Below are positions 6,801 to 15,247 of a stretch of 15,466 bases of DNA, one piece after another. The position numbers were made by a program, and so were the translations under genes. Position 1 is the stretch's first letter. The number at the start of each line of letters is the position of its first letter. The notes beneath the pieces are model-generated. The model saw nothing but the letters and a program-made list of their open reading frames with translations, made no database searches and was not told the origin of the DNA. Source of the stretch: Halobacteriovorax sp. (GTDB taxonomy: Bacteria; Bdellovibrionota; Bacteriovoracia; Bacteriovoracales; Bacteriovoracaceae); assembly GCA_002686115.1 (NCBI GenBank), contig NZAF01000128.1, positions 1 through 15,466 on the forward strand, given 5' to 3'.

Positions 6801-6830
6801 TAGGCTCTTAATTCATCAAAAGGTTTGATT

Positions 6831-8660
6831 ATGTGCGGTATTGTAGGTCACTTAGGACCACAGAATTCTGTCGATGTAGTTATTGAAGGTTTAAAAAGAC
6901 TTGAATATAGAGGTTATGATTCAGCTGGTGTGAGTTTCATTTCATCAGATAATGAGTTAATGGTTTATAAGAAAAAAGGTGAAATCGCGAACCTTATTTC
7001 TGAACTTGACGGAAAAGATATTAAAGCTCGTTCAAGCATTGGCCATACAAGATGGGCAACTCATGGTGGCGTGAATGATCAAAATGCTCACCCTCACGCA
7101 GCGCCTGAAAGGGGTCTTTCAATGGTCCATAATGGAATCATTGAAAATGCTAATGAATTAAGAGATTTTCTTTCTTCAAAGGGACATAAATTTGAATCAG
7201 AAACTGATAGTGAGTGCTTTTTAAGACTTATGCTCTTTCACCTTGATGAAGGATTAGATATTAAAGACGCTGTTATTCAAAGTTTTAAAAAAATTAAAGG
7301 ACATTCAGCTTTCGTTATTCTTTATAAAGAAACAGATGAAATTTATGCTATTAAAAATGGTGCGCCACTGGTTTGTGGGATCAATGATATTAATTCAGAG
7401 GCTTTTGTATCTTCAGATCCATATGCTCTAGCTGGTATGGCAAATAAGATCTACTTTCCTGAGAATGAAGTTCTTTGTCACCTCTCACCTTCAAATCAAA
7501 ACATTTTGAACTTCTATGAGTTAAACGGCGAAAAGTCTAAGAGGTATACTGCTAAAGCTCAAAATATGGATCATGATCCAGCAGCAAAAGGTGATTACGA
7601 GCACTACATGCTAAAAGAGATTTTTGAACAACCTGAACTTATTCGTTCGCTCACGCAGTTCTATTTTAAAGGAGAAGGTAAGGATAGTCTTTTAAAAGCA
7701 CTTAGCCTTCCTCGTAAGAATGTTCATATTACTGCCTGTGGAACTGCTTTTTATGCAGGTATGGTGATTAAAGATTTTATAGAAAAAGAAAATAGAATTC
7801 CATGTAAGTTAGAGATTGCAAGTGAATTTAGATATAGAAACCCTGTTCTATCAAATGATGAATTGGCTTTATTTATCAGCCAGTCTGGAGAGACTGCTGA
7901 CACACTTGCTGCTCAACAGCTCTGTAAAGAACATGGTGTAAAGACTCTCTCAATAGTGAATACAGAGGGATCTACTCTTTATCGCGATTGTGATGCGAAT
8001 CTTCTTATTCGTGCAGGGATTGAAATTGGTGTTGCTTCAACTAAGGCATTCACTCAACAGGCTCTAACTGGCTATCTTCTTTCTCAAGTTATTAAGCACA
8101 ATGGTATGACTGATGAAGTGAGAAATTTATTATCAGGTAAACTATCTCTTCTTGCGGAGAGAATTGATAACCTTCTCGCTAGAGAAGATGAAATTAAAGC
8201 GATTGCAAAATCAATTTATCAGTACAATGGTTACTTTTTTACAGGTCGAGGGATCTATTTTCCAATTGCTCTTGAAGGTGCACTTAAGCTTAAAGAAATT
8301 GCTTACGTACATGCAGAAGGGTATGCCGCAGGTGAGTTGAAGCATGGACCGATAGCTCTTATTGATGATCAAAAAGTAAATGTCGCTCTTGTTGGGCCAG
8401 AGCTTTTTGAAAAAACTGTTTCAAATATACAAGAAATTAAAGCAAGAGATGGGATTATCGTTTCAATTGGTCCAAAAAATAATAAAGAATTAGATGAGAT
8501 TTCAGACTACTACTTTGGAGTTGAACTTGAAGGGCTAGAGGATCTAAGTCCTATTTGCTTAAATATTGTGAATCAACTTCTATCTTATCATATTGCAAAA
8601 CTTCTAGGCACAGATATCGATAAGCCTAGGAATCTCGCCAAATCAGTAACAGTTGAATAG
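6831..8660 (+). CDS. glmS: Glutamine-fructose-6-phosphate aminotransferase (isomerizing)
   Basis: GlmS makes glucosamine-6-phosphate from fructose-6-phosphate and glutamine, the committed step of amino-sugar synthesis. It has 609 aa, the same length as E. coli GlmS. The start must be the ATG at 6831 because the next residue, Cys in MCGIVGHLG, is the N-terminal nucleophile exposed after Met removal; AAAAGG lies 8 bases upstream. The glutaminase domain (about 1-220) shows RLEYRGYDSAG, HTRWATHGG, HPH and the HNGIIEN loop. Two sugar-isomerase (SIS) domains follow, with ACGTAFYAG, SQSGETADT, ASTKAFTQQ and ELKHGPIALID. The protein ends PRNLAKSVTVE, the usual C-terminus that reaches the active site. 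There is no sign of a glmS ribozyme upstream. The helicase gene starts 8 bases after the stop, so the two are probably co-transcribed. Confidence 0.98.
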   Translation: MCGIVGHLGPQNSVDVVIEGLKRLEYRGYDSAGVSFISSDNELMVYKKKGEIANLISELDGKDIKARSSIGHTRWATHGGVNDQNAHPHAAPERGLSMVHNGIIENANELRDFLSSKGHKFESETDSECFLRLMLFHLDEGLDIKDAVIQSFKKIKGHSAFVILYKETDEIYAIKNGAPLVCGINDINSEAFVSSDPYALAGMANKIYFPENEVLCHLSPSNQNILNFYELNGEKSKRYTAKAQNMDHDPAAKGDYEHYMLKEIFEQPELIRSLTQFYFKGEGKDSLLKALSLPRKNVHITACGTAFYAGMVIKDFIEKENRIPCKLEIASEFRYRNPVLSNDELALFISQSGETADTLAAQQLCKEHGVKTLSIVNTEGSTLYRDCDANLLIRAGIEIGVASTKAFTQQALTGYLLSQVIKHNGMTDEVRNLLSGKLSLLAERIDNLLAREDEIKAIAKSIYQYNGYFFTGRGIYFPIALEGALKLKEIAYVHAEGYAAGELKHGPIALIDDQKVNVALVGPELFEKTVSNIQEIKARDGIIVSIGPKNNKELDEISDYYFGVELEGLEDLSPICLNIVNQLLSYHIAKLLGTDIDKPRNLAKSVTVE

Positions 8661-8668
8661 GGAGAGTT

Positions 8669-10897
8669 GTGGATTTAAGCCACTTAAATTTAAAGCAGAA
8701 ACAGGCGGTTGTAGAAACTGAAGGTCCAATGATGATCCTTGCTGGAGCAGGATCTGGAAAGACAAGAACACTTGTTTCAAGAATTACTTATCTCTTAGAA
8801 GAAAAAAATGTAAGCCCGTATCAAGTCTTAGCGTTAACATTTTCCAATAAAGCTGCTGGAGAGATGAGAGACCGTGTTTCTCGTGATGTCAGTGCCGATA
8901 TCGGTGCACTTCAAATCACTACTTTTCACTCTTTTTGTGCTCGTGTCTTGAGATCCGAGGCCAATCACATTGGACTTAGTAAGAACTTCACCATTTATGA
9001 TACTTCAGAAGCTAAGACCGTTGTTAAAGGAATATTAAATCGTCGAGGAATCTCTCAAAAAGATGTTTCGCCTTTTGAAGTTCTATATTTTATTGATGAC
9101 CTTAAGAACACAGGTCATTATCCAGGTCGTAATATTGAAGACAAGGATTACGAGGTTGATAAATCTGACATGTTCTTTGATATGTATCTTGAATACGAAA
9201 GAGAAATTCATAAGTCCAATGCAACAGACTTTGGTGGATTAATCACTGGTGTTATTCAATTATTCGAAAAGTATCCAGAAGTCTTAAAAAGGTATCAAGA
9301 AAGATTTCGATACATTCTTGTTGATGAGTACCAAGATACTAACAGAGCTCAATTTGATTTAGTTTGCATGCTGTCAGCACAGAAAAGAAATATTTGTGTT
9401 GTTGGTGATGAAGACCAGTCTATTTATTCTTGGCGTGGAGCTGACATTAGAAATATTTTAGACTTTGAAGAAGTTTTTCCTGATGCAAAACTTTTAAAGT
9501 TAGAGCAAAATTATCGTTCGAGTAAAAATATTATTGATGCCGCAAGTGCTGTCATTGCTCGTAATACCCAGAGAAAGGGTAAGAAGATGTGGACGGACAA
9601 TACAGAAGGTAATTCAATTGAGATTGTAGAATGTCACAATGATAAAGAGGAAGCTGAGTTTGTCGTTAATAAAACAAAAGAGACGGTAGCTGAAGGTTCG
9701 CCATATGATGAGATTGCTGTTTTTTACAGAACTAATTCTCAATCTAGGTTAATTGAAGATGCTCTCAGAGCTTCAAATATTCCTTACCGTGTCGTTGGTG
9801 GGATAAAATTTTATGAAAGAAAAGAGATTAAAGATCTTCTTGCTTATATAAGAATTGTCGTCAATGACAAGGACTCTTTGGCCATAAGTAGAGTGATTAA
9901 TGTTCCTACAAGAGGAATTGGTGCTACGACAATTAGAAAAATCGAAGAAGAAGCAATAAAGAATGCTCAGTCTTTGTGGGAAGTTGTTGTTAATATTGTG
10001 GATAACCCAGAAGAATATAAACACATTAGACTTACAACTCGGGTTAAGAATTCTCTTTCGCACTTTGTTCAAGTAATTAATGACGCTAAATTAGCAGATC
10101 AGACAGCAGCACCATCAGATGTCTTTGAAAAACTTCTTTATGAGTCAGGTTATTGGGAGATGCTAAGAGCAAAGAAGGATTATGAGTCACAAGCAAGAAT
10201 GGAGAACCTACAAGAGCTAGGTAATGCTATTTCACAATTTGAGATGAGTGATGCAAATGCGAATCTTCAGTCATTTCTTGAGACTATTACTCTTGATCAA
10301 AACAATAATAGTGAAGACGAAGAAGAGTCTAAATTAGGTGAAGTTTCCTTGATGACAATTCATGGCGCCAAGGGACTAGAGTTTAACCATGTTTTCGTCA
10401 CTGGAGCTGAAGAAAATATTTTTCCAAGCTATCAGAGTATGGAAAATGGAGAGGAGAGCATAGAAGAGGAAAGGCGTCTTTTTTATGTTGCAATGACTAG
10501 GGCGATGAAGATGCTCTATATCTCATTTGCTCAGGCAAGAATGCTCTTTGGTCAGTTAAGGTTTAATGGACCTAGCCGCTTTATTCATGAAATCCCTAAT
10601 AAGTTTTATAATTGGGAAAAGATTGGTGGTGGAAAGCAGCAATTCTTTAATGATGAAAATGATGATTGGGATGATTTTTCAGATCCAGAGTATGATGAGC
10701 CTGTTTATCAAGTTCAGACAAGTCAGGCTAAAAAAAGTCGTTTTCCTAAAGGTTCAAAAGTTGTTCACTCCTTATATGGAGAAGGAAAGGTGCTTGCTTC
10801 AGAAGGGCCTCATGGTGAAGAAAAAGTAACTATTCAGTTTAGGGATGGTGCGAAGAAGAAGTTTATGGCAAAGTTTGCCGGTTTAACGGTTTTATAA
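8669..10897 (+). CDS. pcrA: Superfamily 1 DNA helicase PcrA/UvrD
   Basis: This is a 3'-5' DNA helicase of the UvrD/PcrA/Rep group, acting in nucleotide-excision and mismatch repair, replication-fork upkeep and removal of RecA or stalled RNA polymerase. In 742 aa the motifs appear in order: Q-motif LNLKQKQAV (6-14), Walker A AGAGSGKT (25-32), LTFSNKAAGEM, TTFHSFC, Walker B ILVDEYQDT (216-224), GDEDQSIYSWRGAD (246-259), LEQNYRSS (278-285), LMTIHGAKGLEF (561-572) and LFYVAMTRA (604-612). After an acidic linker (about 661-678) the end, FPKGSKVVHSLYGEGKV and KKKFMAKFAGL, matches the Tudor-like domain that binds RNA polymerase in PcrA, so PcrA is preferred to UvrD as a name. The start is GTG with GGGAG 4 bases upstream, partly within the glmS stop. 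Link to glmS is by close spacing, not function. Confidence 0.95.
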   Translation: MDLSHLNLKQKQAVVETEGPMMILAGAGSGKTRTLVSRITYLLEEKNVSPYQVLALTFSNKAAGEMRDRVSRDVSADIGALQITTFHSFCARVLRSEANHIGLSKNFTIYDTSEAKTVVKGILNRRGISQKDVSPFEVLYFIDDLKNTGHYPGRNIEDKDYEVDKSDMFFDMYLEYEREIHKSNATDFGGLITGVIQLFEKYPEVLKRYQERFRYILVDEYQDTNRAQFDLVCMLSAQKRNICVVGDEDQSIYSWRGADIRNILDFEEVFPDAKLLKLEQNYRSSKNIIDAASAVIARNTQRKGKKMWTDNTEGNSIEIVECHNDKEEAEFVVNKTKETVAEGSPYDEIAVFYRTNSQSRLIEDALRASNIPYRVVGGIKFYERKEIKDLLAYIRIVVNDKDSLAISRVINVPTRGIGATTIRKIEEEAIKNAQSLWEVVVNIVDNPEEYKHIRLTTRVKNSLSHFVQVINDAKLADQTAAPSDVFEKLLYESGYWEMLRAKKDYESQARMENLQELGNAISQFEMSDANANLQSFLETITLDQNNNSEDEEESKLGEVSLMTIHGAKGLEFNHVFVTGAEENIFPSYQSMENGEESIEEERRLFYVAMTRAMKMLYISFAQARMLFGQLRFNGPSRFIHEIPNKFYNWEKIGGGKQQFFNDENDDWDDFSDPEYDEPVYQVQTSQAKKSRFPKGSKVVHSLYGEGKVLASEGPHGEEKVTIQFRDGAKKKFMAKFAGLTVL

Positions 10898-10967
10898 ATT
10901 TTTATTCTCTGACTAAAATTCTTGGTCTGATCAAAATAATTCAATCTAAAGCTTACTTTTTCAGGTA

Positions 10968-10996
10968 CTGGAATTACTTGAATGTCCTTGTATAAT
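10968..10996 (+). promoter_or_regulatory. Candidate promoter of the AsmA-mtnA-ppx-cNMP operon
   Basis: A perfect TATAAT lies at 10991-10996. At 17-base spacing the -35 is only CTGGAA (10968-10973), a poor match. Transcription would begin near 11003, about 33 bases before the ATG. The 138-bp gap after the helicase gene contains no clear terminator, so readthrough from glmS-pcrA is also possible. Confidence 0.4.
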
Positions 10997-11035
10997 AGAC
11001 CTTAGAATAATATTTAATTTAAACACGGGGATTTG

Positions 11036-13324
11036 ATGCAGAAAAAGACCATGCTAAAAACTGGCATTTTCTTTTTGGTTTTATTCTCTCTCTTTGCTGG
11101 GGGAGTTGTATATATTGCTAAAGAAAAACTCAATCCGAATGAGCTAAAGGTTCTCTTGATCTCTGAAGTTCAAAAAATCGTTCCCAATGCAAATGTGAAA
11201 ACTTCCAATGTAAGTCTTTCCTTGGGACTTTTACGTTCTTCATTAAACCTCAATGATTTTGAAATTAGTTTAAATAATGAAAAAAACAAACCTCTTTTTA
11301 GTGTGAAAAATATTGAAATAAAAATTCCTTTCTGGGCCATGATTTTTGGAGGAGGAAAGATCAATTTGAATATTGATAAGCCTCTCATAAATTACATAGA
11401 GTATGAAAAATTATCGAATATTGAAACGGCGATGTTAGCAAAAGACAATAAAGGGAATAAAAAAGATAAGCCAAGTGAAAAGACGGAGAGAGATGGTACA
11501 GATCATAATAACCTTGTCTTCCCTGGTTTTATAGCAGCTAGTCACCTAGACGTTCATATACAGAACCTTAACTTAAATTATTCATTAAGAGATAAATCTA
11601 GTGGAACATTGAAATTTGAAAAACTGATTTTAAAAGATCTTGGTTTGACGACGACCACTGCATTTGAGGTGAAGTCTTCAGTTGTTTTAATGAAAGGGCA
11701 TTCTAATGAAACAAGTTTAAATATGCTTGCAATTGGTGAGACAAAACTATCTGACTATCTCGTTGACGAGAAATTAAAAATACGTCTCGCAATATCTTTA
11801 AGGAATATAAAGAATCAAAATCTCAAAAGAGAAATTGGAGTTTTATCTGTTAATACTGACCTTGTCTTAAATAAGTTAAATAATATTAGTGGTTCACTAA
11901 AAGTATTACTTGAAGAAAAAGATTTTATAAGTTCAAAATTACAAAGGGTCGACGATAAAATAATATTGAGTGATTTAAAATTAACTCTTGGACTAAAAGA
12001 TGTTGCAGATATAGTACTTGGACCAGTGTTATTGCCTTTAAAGCTCACAAAATCACATCAATTTAAAGTTAATGGGAGCCTTAATATTAATGATAAAATT
12101 ACTCCAAACCTCAAATTTTCTCTAAGTGAGCCAATTGAAATCAATAGTAATGCTTTGGTCTTATCTTCTCAATTGAATGGTTCTTTTGAAAAAGAAGACT
12201 TGAAGATTGTTCTTGATAATGATCTTTGGTCAGGGAAATCAATTGTAATACTGAAAACAAAGTTAAATTTGAAAAAAATTAATCCGAAAAATCTTAATCC
12301 AGTATATATTCAACTTGAAAATAGAGATATTAAAGTTCCTTCTAGTCTGATTGTTTCAGAACAAAAGCTTGGTGGCGAAAAAGATGTTTCTGGGAAAAAT
12401 ACTAATGAAACTAATAAGAACGATGGGGAGTTAAAAAAACTTCCACATCTACCTTTTCCTGTCGACTACTCTACAACGTTTGAAAATGTTGATGTAAATG
12501 GAATTGTTGCAAATGGTTCTCTTACAATTAAAGGAAGTGGAGACACTCTATTTCTTGAATCAAAAAAATTAAAACTAGATGACTCACTAGTGAATTTGTC
12601 TGTAAAGACTAAAATATTAGATTATTCATTAAAAAATGAGATTTCTGCGACGGTTGAAAATTTTGATCTGAGCAGTACTGAAAAATTTATTTCTTCTGAA
12701 GAGTTTAAATCAATTACGGGAAAAATGTCGGCGAAACTAAATGGTTTTGTTGAGGGAGAAAAATTTAATCTCAAGCTAAGAACTAAGGTAAGCGATGGGG
12801 AGATATCTCAAATAGATATAAGAAAAATGACAGAAGGTCTTGCTGAAAATGTGAGTAAGTATACCAGTCTTACTAAGAGTGACCTTATCTTTGACGGAAA
12901 GTTTAATAAGCTTGAACTTAATGGAGAGTTCAATGAAAAATCTCATCGATATAGAAGGTTTACTTTTATAGATAATAAAAAGAAAGTGAAAGTTAATGGC
13001 AGTGGCTTTGTTCGCCTGTCAGGAAAAAGTAAGCTGAACTTGAAGGTCTATGCTTATTCATCTCGCTTAAAGAAAAAGATGAAAAAGGAAGTTGGAACAA
13101 CAGTTCTTCCTATCGATCTTTTAGGAACGGGTTATGAATTAGTTCCAGATTATAAAAAGACCATTAAAAAAGTTGGAAAAAGAGTTGCAAAAGCTCAAGT
13201 TAGAAAACAAGGGAAAAAACAGCTAAAAAAAATAATTGATAAACAATTTGAGAAGAACAAAGACCTTAATAAATTAATTAAGAAAGAAAAGGTCGATAAA
13301 TTACTAAAAGGATTATTCCAATGA
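11036..13324 (+). CDS. AsmA-like envelope protein (762 aa)
   Basis: This belongs by overall architecture to the AsmA-like group of large membrane-anchored, beta-rich proteins (AsmA, YhdP, TamB), which are linked to outer-membrane biogenesis and phospholipid transport between membranes. A single transmembrane anchor lies at about residues 9-29. It is followed by NVSLSLGLLRSSLNLNDFEI, the amphipathic strand pattern typical of the AsmA N-terminus. Most of the remainder alternates hydrophobic and polar residues as expected of long beta-sheet repeats. Two charged low-complexity stretches (about 136-160 and 445-467) probably form loops. The last 60 residues are very Lys-rich. No catalytic motif is seen. 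The ATG at 11036 follows CGGGGA by 4 bases; a TTG directly before it is less likely. Its TGA overlaps the mtnA ATG (ATGA). Assignment rests on fold pattern rather than a strong motif. Confidence 0.75.
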   Translation: MQKKTMLKTGIFFLVLFSLFAGGVVYIAKEKLNPNELKVLLISEVQKIVPNANVKTSNVSLSLGLLRSSLNLNDFEISLNNEKNKPLFSVKNIEIKIPFWAMIFGGGKINLNIDKPLINYIEYEKLSNIETAMLAKDNKGNKKDKPSEKTERDGTDHNNLVFPGFIAASHLDVHIQNLNLNYSLRDKSSGTLKFEKLILKDLGLTTTTAFEVKSSVVLMKGHSNETSLNMLAIGETKLSDYLVDEKLKIRLAISLRNIKNQNLKREIGVLSVNTDLVLNKLNNISGSLKVLLEEKDFISSKLQRVDDKIILSDLKLTLGLKDVADIVLGPVLLPLKLTKSHQFKVNGSLNINDKITPNLKFSLSEPIEINSNALVLSSQLNGSFEKEDLKIVLDNDLWSGKSIVILKTKLNLKKINPKNLNPVYIQLENRDIKVPSSLIVSEQKLGGEKDVSGKNTNETNKNDGELKKLPHLPFPVDYSTTFENVDVNGIVANGSLTIKGSGDTLFLESKKLKLDDSLVNLSVKTKILDYSLKNEISATVENFDLSSTEKFISSEEFKSITGKMSAKLNGFVEGEKFNLKLRTKVSDGEISQIDIRKMTEGLAENVSKYTSLTKSDLIFDGKFNKLELNGEFNEKSHRYRRFTFIDNKKKVKVNGSGFVRLSGKSKLNLKVYAYSSRLKKKMKKEVGTTVLPIDLLGTGYELVPDYKKTIKKVGKRVAKAQVRKQGKKQLKKIIDKQFEKNKDLNKLIKKEKVDKLLKGLFQ

Positions 13325-14349
13325 GTCCAAAGATACCAGTTCTGCGATGGCAAAATGAGCATCTAGAGCTTTTAGACCAAAGATATCTTCCTCATGAGCA
13401 AAAAATAGTAAAGGTTAAAAATGTTGAAGATTGTTATCATGCAATTAAAGACATGGTTGTAAGAGGTGCACCTTTGATCGGCACAACAGCTATTTATGGA
13501 GCGATATTATCGGTTTTAAATAATGATGATTTCCATTTATCTTTGAAAAGGCTAGAAAGTGCAAGACCGACTGCCGTTAACTTAAGTTTCGAACTTAAGC
13601 AGTGTTTAAAAATTTATGAAGAGGTTGGAAAAGAGGATGCATTAACAAGCTTACTTGATTATGCAAAAAAACAATATGATCAGCTCCATGCAGACAATCT
13701 GAAAATGGCTGATATCGCTTTGAAAGAACTCGATCAGACGATAAATAAAGAAAAATATAATCTTGTAACAATATGTAATACTGGCTATCTCGCTTGTGGA
13801 GAAGTTGGAACTGCTCTTGGGGTAATTTCTGAAGCTCATAGAAGAGGTAAGTTGAAAAAAGCATATCCAACAGAGACAAGGCCCTATCTTCAAGGATCAA
13901 GACTAACTTGTTATGAGTTGCAAAGTGAAGATGTCCCGTATGAACTCATTGTAGAGGGAGCATTTTCATATGTATTAGAGAATTTAAATATAGACGCTAT
14001 TTTTGTAGGTGCAGATAGGATTGCGAAAAATGGAGATACCGCTAATAAAGTAGGTACCTCAACACTCTCTATTGTAGCTAAAAACTATGGTATTCCCTTC
14101 TATGTTGTAGCTCCATCAAGTTCATTTGATTTATCAACTTTAAATGGCGGAGATATAGAAATAGAGATGCGTCCAGATGAAGAAATAACTCAAGTGTTTG
14201 GAAAAAAAATAGCTCCAAATGGAACTAAAACAGTAAACCCTAGTTTTGACGTTACTAAAAATACATTTATAACGGGGATCATTTGTGAGAAGGGTATAAT
14301 TAAGAGCTTCACAAACGATGAAGTGCAAAGGACGATTAGTGAAGAATAG
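13321..14349 (+). CDS. mtnA: Methylthioribose-1-phosphate isomerase
   Basis: MtnA converts 5-methylthioribose-1-phosphate to methylthioribulose-1-phosphate in the methionine salvage pathway, in the cytoplasm. It belongs to the eIF-2B alpha/beta/delta-related isomerase family. At 342 aa it has normal length and the family motifs: RGAPLIG (48-54), TICNTGYLACGEVGTALG with the catalytic Cys at C152, ETRPYLQGSRLTCYEL (185-200), and GADRIAKNGDTANKVGT with the catalytic Asp at D232. The 80-residue Cys-Asp spacing is that of the family. TICNTGYLACGEVG departs somewhat from the common HCNAGALATAGYG version. No other methionine-salvage gene is nearby; related enzymes also serve a 5-deoxyribose phosphate route, so the substrate is likely but not certain. 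The ATG overlaps the upstream stop by 4 nt. Confidence 0.93.
   Translation: MSPKIPVLRWQNEHLELLDQRYLPHEQKIVKVKNVEDCYHAIKDMVVRGAPLIGTTAIYGAILSVLNNDDFHLSLKRLESARPTAVNLSFELKQCLKIYEEVGKEDALTSLLDYAKKQYDQLHADNLKMADIALKELDQTINKEKYNLVTICNTGYLACGEVGTALGVISEAHRRGKLKKAYPTETRPYLQGSRLTCYELQSEDVPYELIVEGAFSYVLENLNIDAIFVGADRIAKNGDTANKVGTSTLSIVAKNYGIPFYVVAPSSSFDLSTLNGGDIEIEMRPDEEITQVFGKKIAPNGTKTVNPSFDVTKNTFITGIICEKGIIKSFTNDEVQRTISEE
14327..14332 (+). promoter_or_regulatory. Ribosome binding site inside mtnA that sets the ppx/gppA start
   Basis: AAAGGA lies 6 bases before a GTG at 14339, within the last codons of mtnA. The in-frame ATG at 14318 has no such site. GTG therefore is the better start, reducing the overlap with mtnA from 32 to 11 nt. 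Confidence 0.75.
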
Positions 14350-15247
14350 AGCTTCAATTGATATTGGTTCTAATAGTTGTATATTACTTATCTTAGATGA
14401 TGATAAAAATATTCTATATGAAGAAGCTAGAATAACAGCTCTGGGTAAGAACCTTGATGATAACAAAATATTTCGCGAAAAATCCATGAAGGACACTCTT
14501 GAAGCACTAGAAGCATATTCTGATGTTTGTAAAAAATTTAATATATCACCCAACGAAGTTGTGCTGACAGCAACTGAAGCTTCAAGAGTAGCTAAAAATG
14601 CTATAGACTTCTATGATGAGGTTGAGAAGAGAATAGGATTTAAAGTAGATCTGATTTCAGGTGAACAAGAAGCTTATTACACGGCTCTTGGAGTCTCTTT
14701 AATGTCTCCATCTAACGATGATGAAATAGTTATTATGGATATTGGAGGAGCATCAACAGAACTTGTCAAAGTTAGACTGAATCCATTTGCCATTTTAGAG
14801 ACTATTTCGACCGCTGTGGGTTCTGTAAGAGCTACAGATTGGCTTGAGCATGACTCTTTTGATGAAAATATTGTAGAAGCAACAAAAAATCTAAAGTTTG
14901 AAAATTATAAAAATCGACCGTTAGTTTGTGTTGCAGGCTCAATGACTTCAATAGCTATGATGCTATCAGATAAAAAAGAATTCGACGCGGGATTTATTAA
15001 TTCTCTAAAAACAAATAGTGAAGTCTATATAAAAGAGACATCACCCTTAATGGAACAGAGTAAAGAAAGTCTTGAAGGTCGCTTTTCATTTTTAGGAAAA
15101 AGAATACACTCTATAGTTGGTGGCATTAAAACGTCACAGTTTTTCATAAGTAATCTTGGTCCAAGTGATATTTCATTTTCTACTTATGGGCTACGTTATG
15201 GAACTCTGTTATCTGGAGACTTTGAAAAAGAGGGAGTGAAAAGTTGA
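14339..15247 (+). CDS. Short exopolyphosphatase / pppGpp phosphatase family protein (302 aa)
   Basis: Members of the Ppx/GppA family hydrolyse polyphosphate or the 5' phosphate of pppGpp using an actin-like (ASKHA) fold. Numbered from GTG 14339: phosphate-binding loop IDIGSNS (7-13), TATEASR (77-83), ISGEQEA with conserved acidic residues (106-112), DIGGASTEL (134-142), a second nucleotide-type loop VCVAGSMTSIA (196-206), and YGLRYGTLL near the end. The third Gly of the usual DIGGGS and one Gly of the usual GVGGT loop are both Ala, mild departures. At about 300 aa it has only the catalytic domain and lacks the C-terminal extension of E. coli Ppx and GppA (about 500 aa), as in other short bacterial members. 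Whether it prefers polyphosphate or pppGpp cannot be read from sequence. It overlaps mtnA by 11 nt and the next gene by 4 nt, implying coupled translation. Confidence 0.92.
   Translation: MKNRASIDIGSNSCILLILDDDKNILYEEARITALGKNLDDNKIFREKSMKDTLEALEAYSDVCKKFNISPNEVVLTATEASRVAKNAIDFYDEVEKRIGFKVDLISGEQEAYYTALGVSLMSPSNDDEIVIMDIGGASTELVKVRLNPFAILETISTAVGSVRATDWLEHDSFDENIVEATKNLKFENYKNRPLVCVAGSMTSIAMMLSDKKEFDAGFINSLKTNSEVYIKETSPLMEQSKESLEGRFSFLGKRIHSIVGGIKTSQFFISNLGPSDISFSTYGLRYGTLLSGDFEKEGVKS
15231..15236 (+). promoter_or_regulatory. Ribosome binding site for the cNMP-domain gene
   Basis: AGGGAG lies 7 bases before the TTG at 15244, inside the end of the ppx/gppA coding sequence. It supports an otherwise weak TTG start and the TTGA stop-start overlap. 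Confidence 0.7.

Noticed and set aside
6704..6830. glmS ribozyme upstream of glmS
   Set aside because: The spacer is too short and I see none of the conserved core of the Firmicutes ribozyme.
9773..10072. 99-codon minus-strand frame inside the helicase gene
   Set aside because: It is antisense to conserved helicase sequence and has no promoter or ribosome site.
10898..11035. Terminator after the helicase gene
   Set aside because: Only a 3-bp GAC/GTC pairing is visible and there is no GC-rich stem with a T-run.
14140..14553. 137-codon minus-strand frame across the mtnA-ppx junction
   Set aside because: Both + strand genes are well supported by motifs, and the antisense frame has no ribosome site or recognisable domain.
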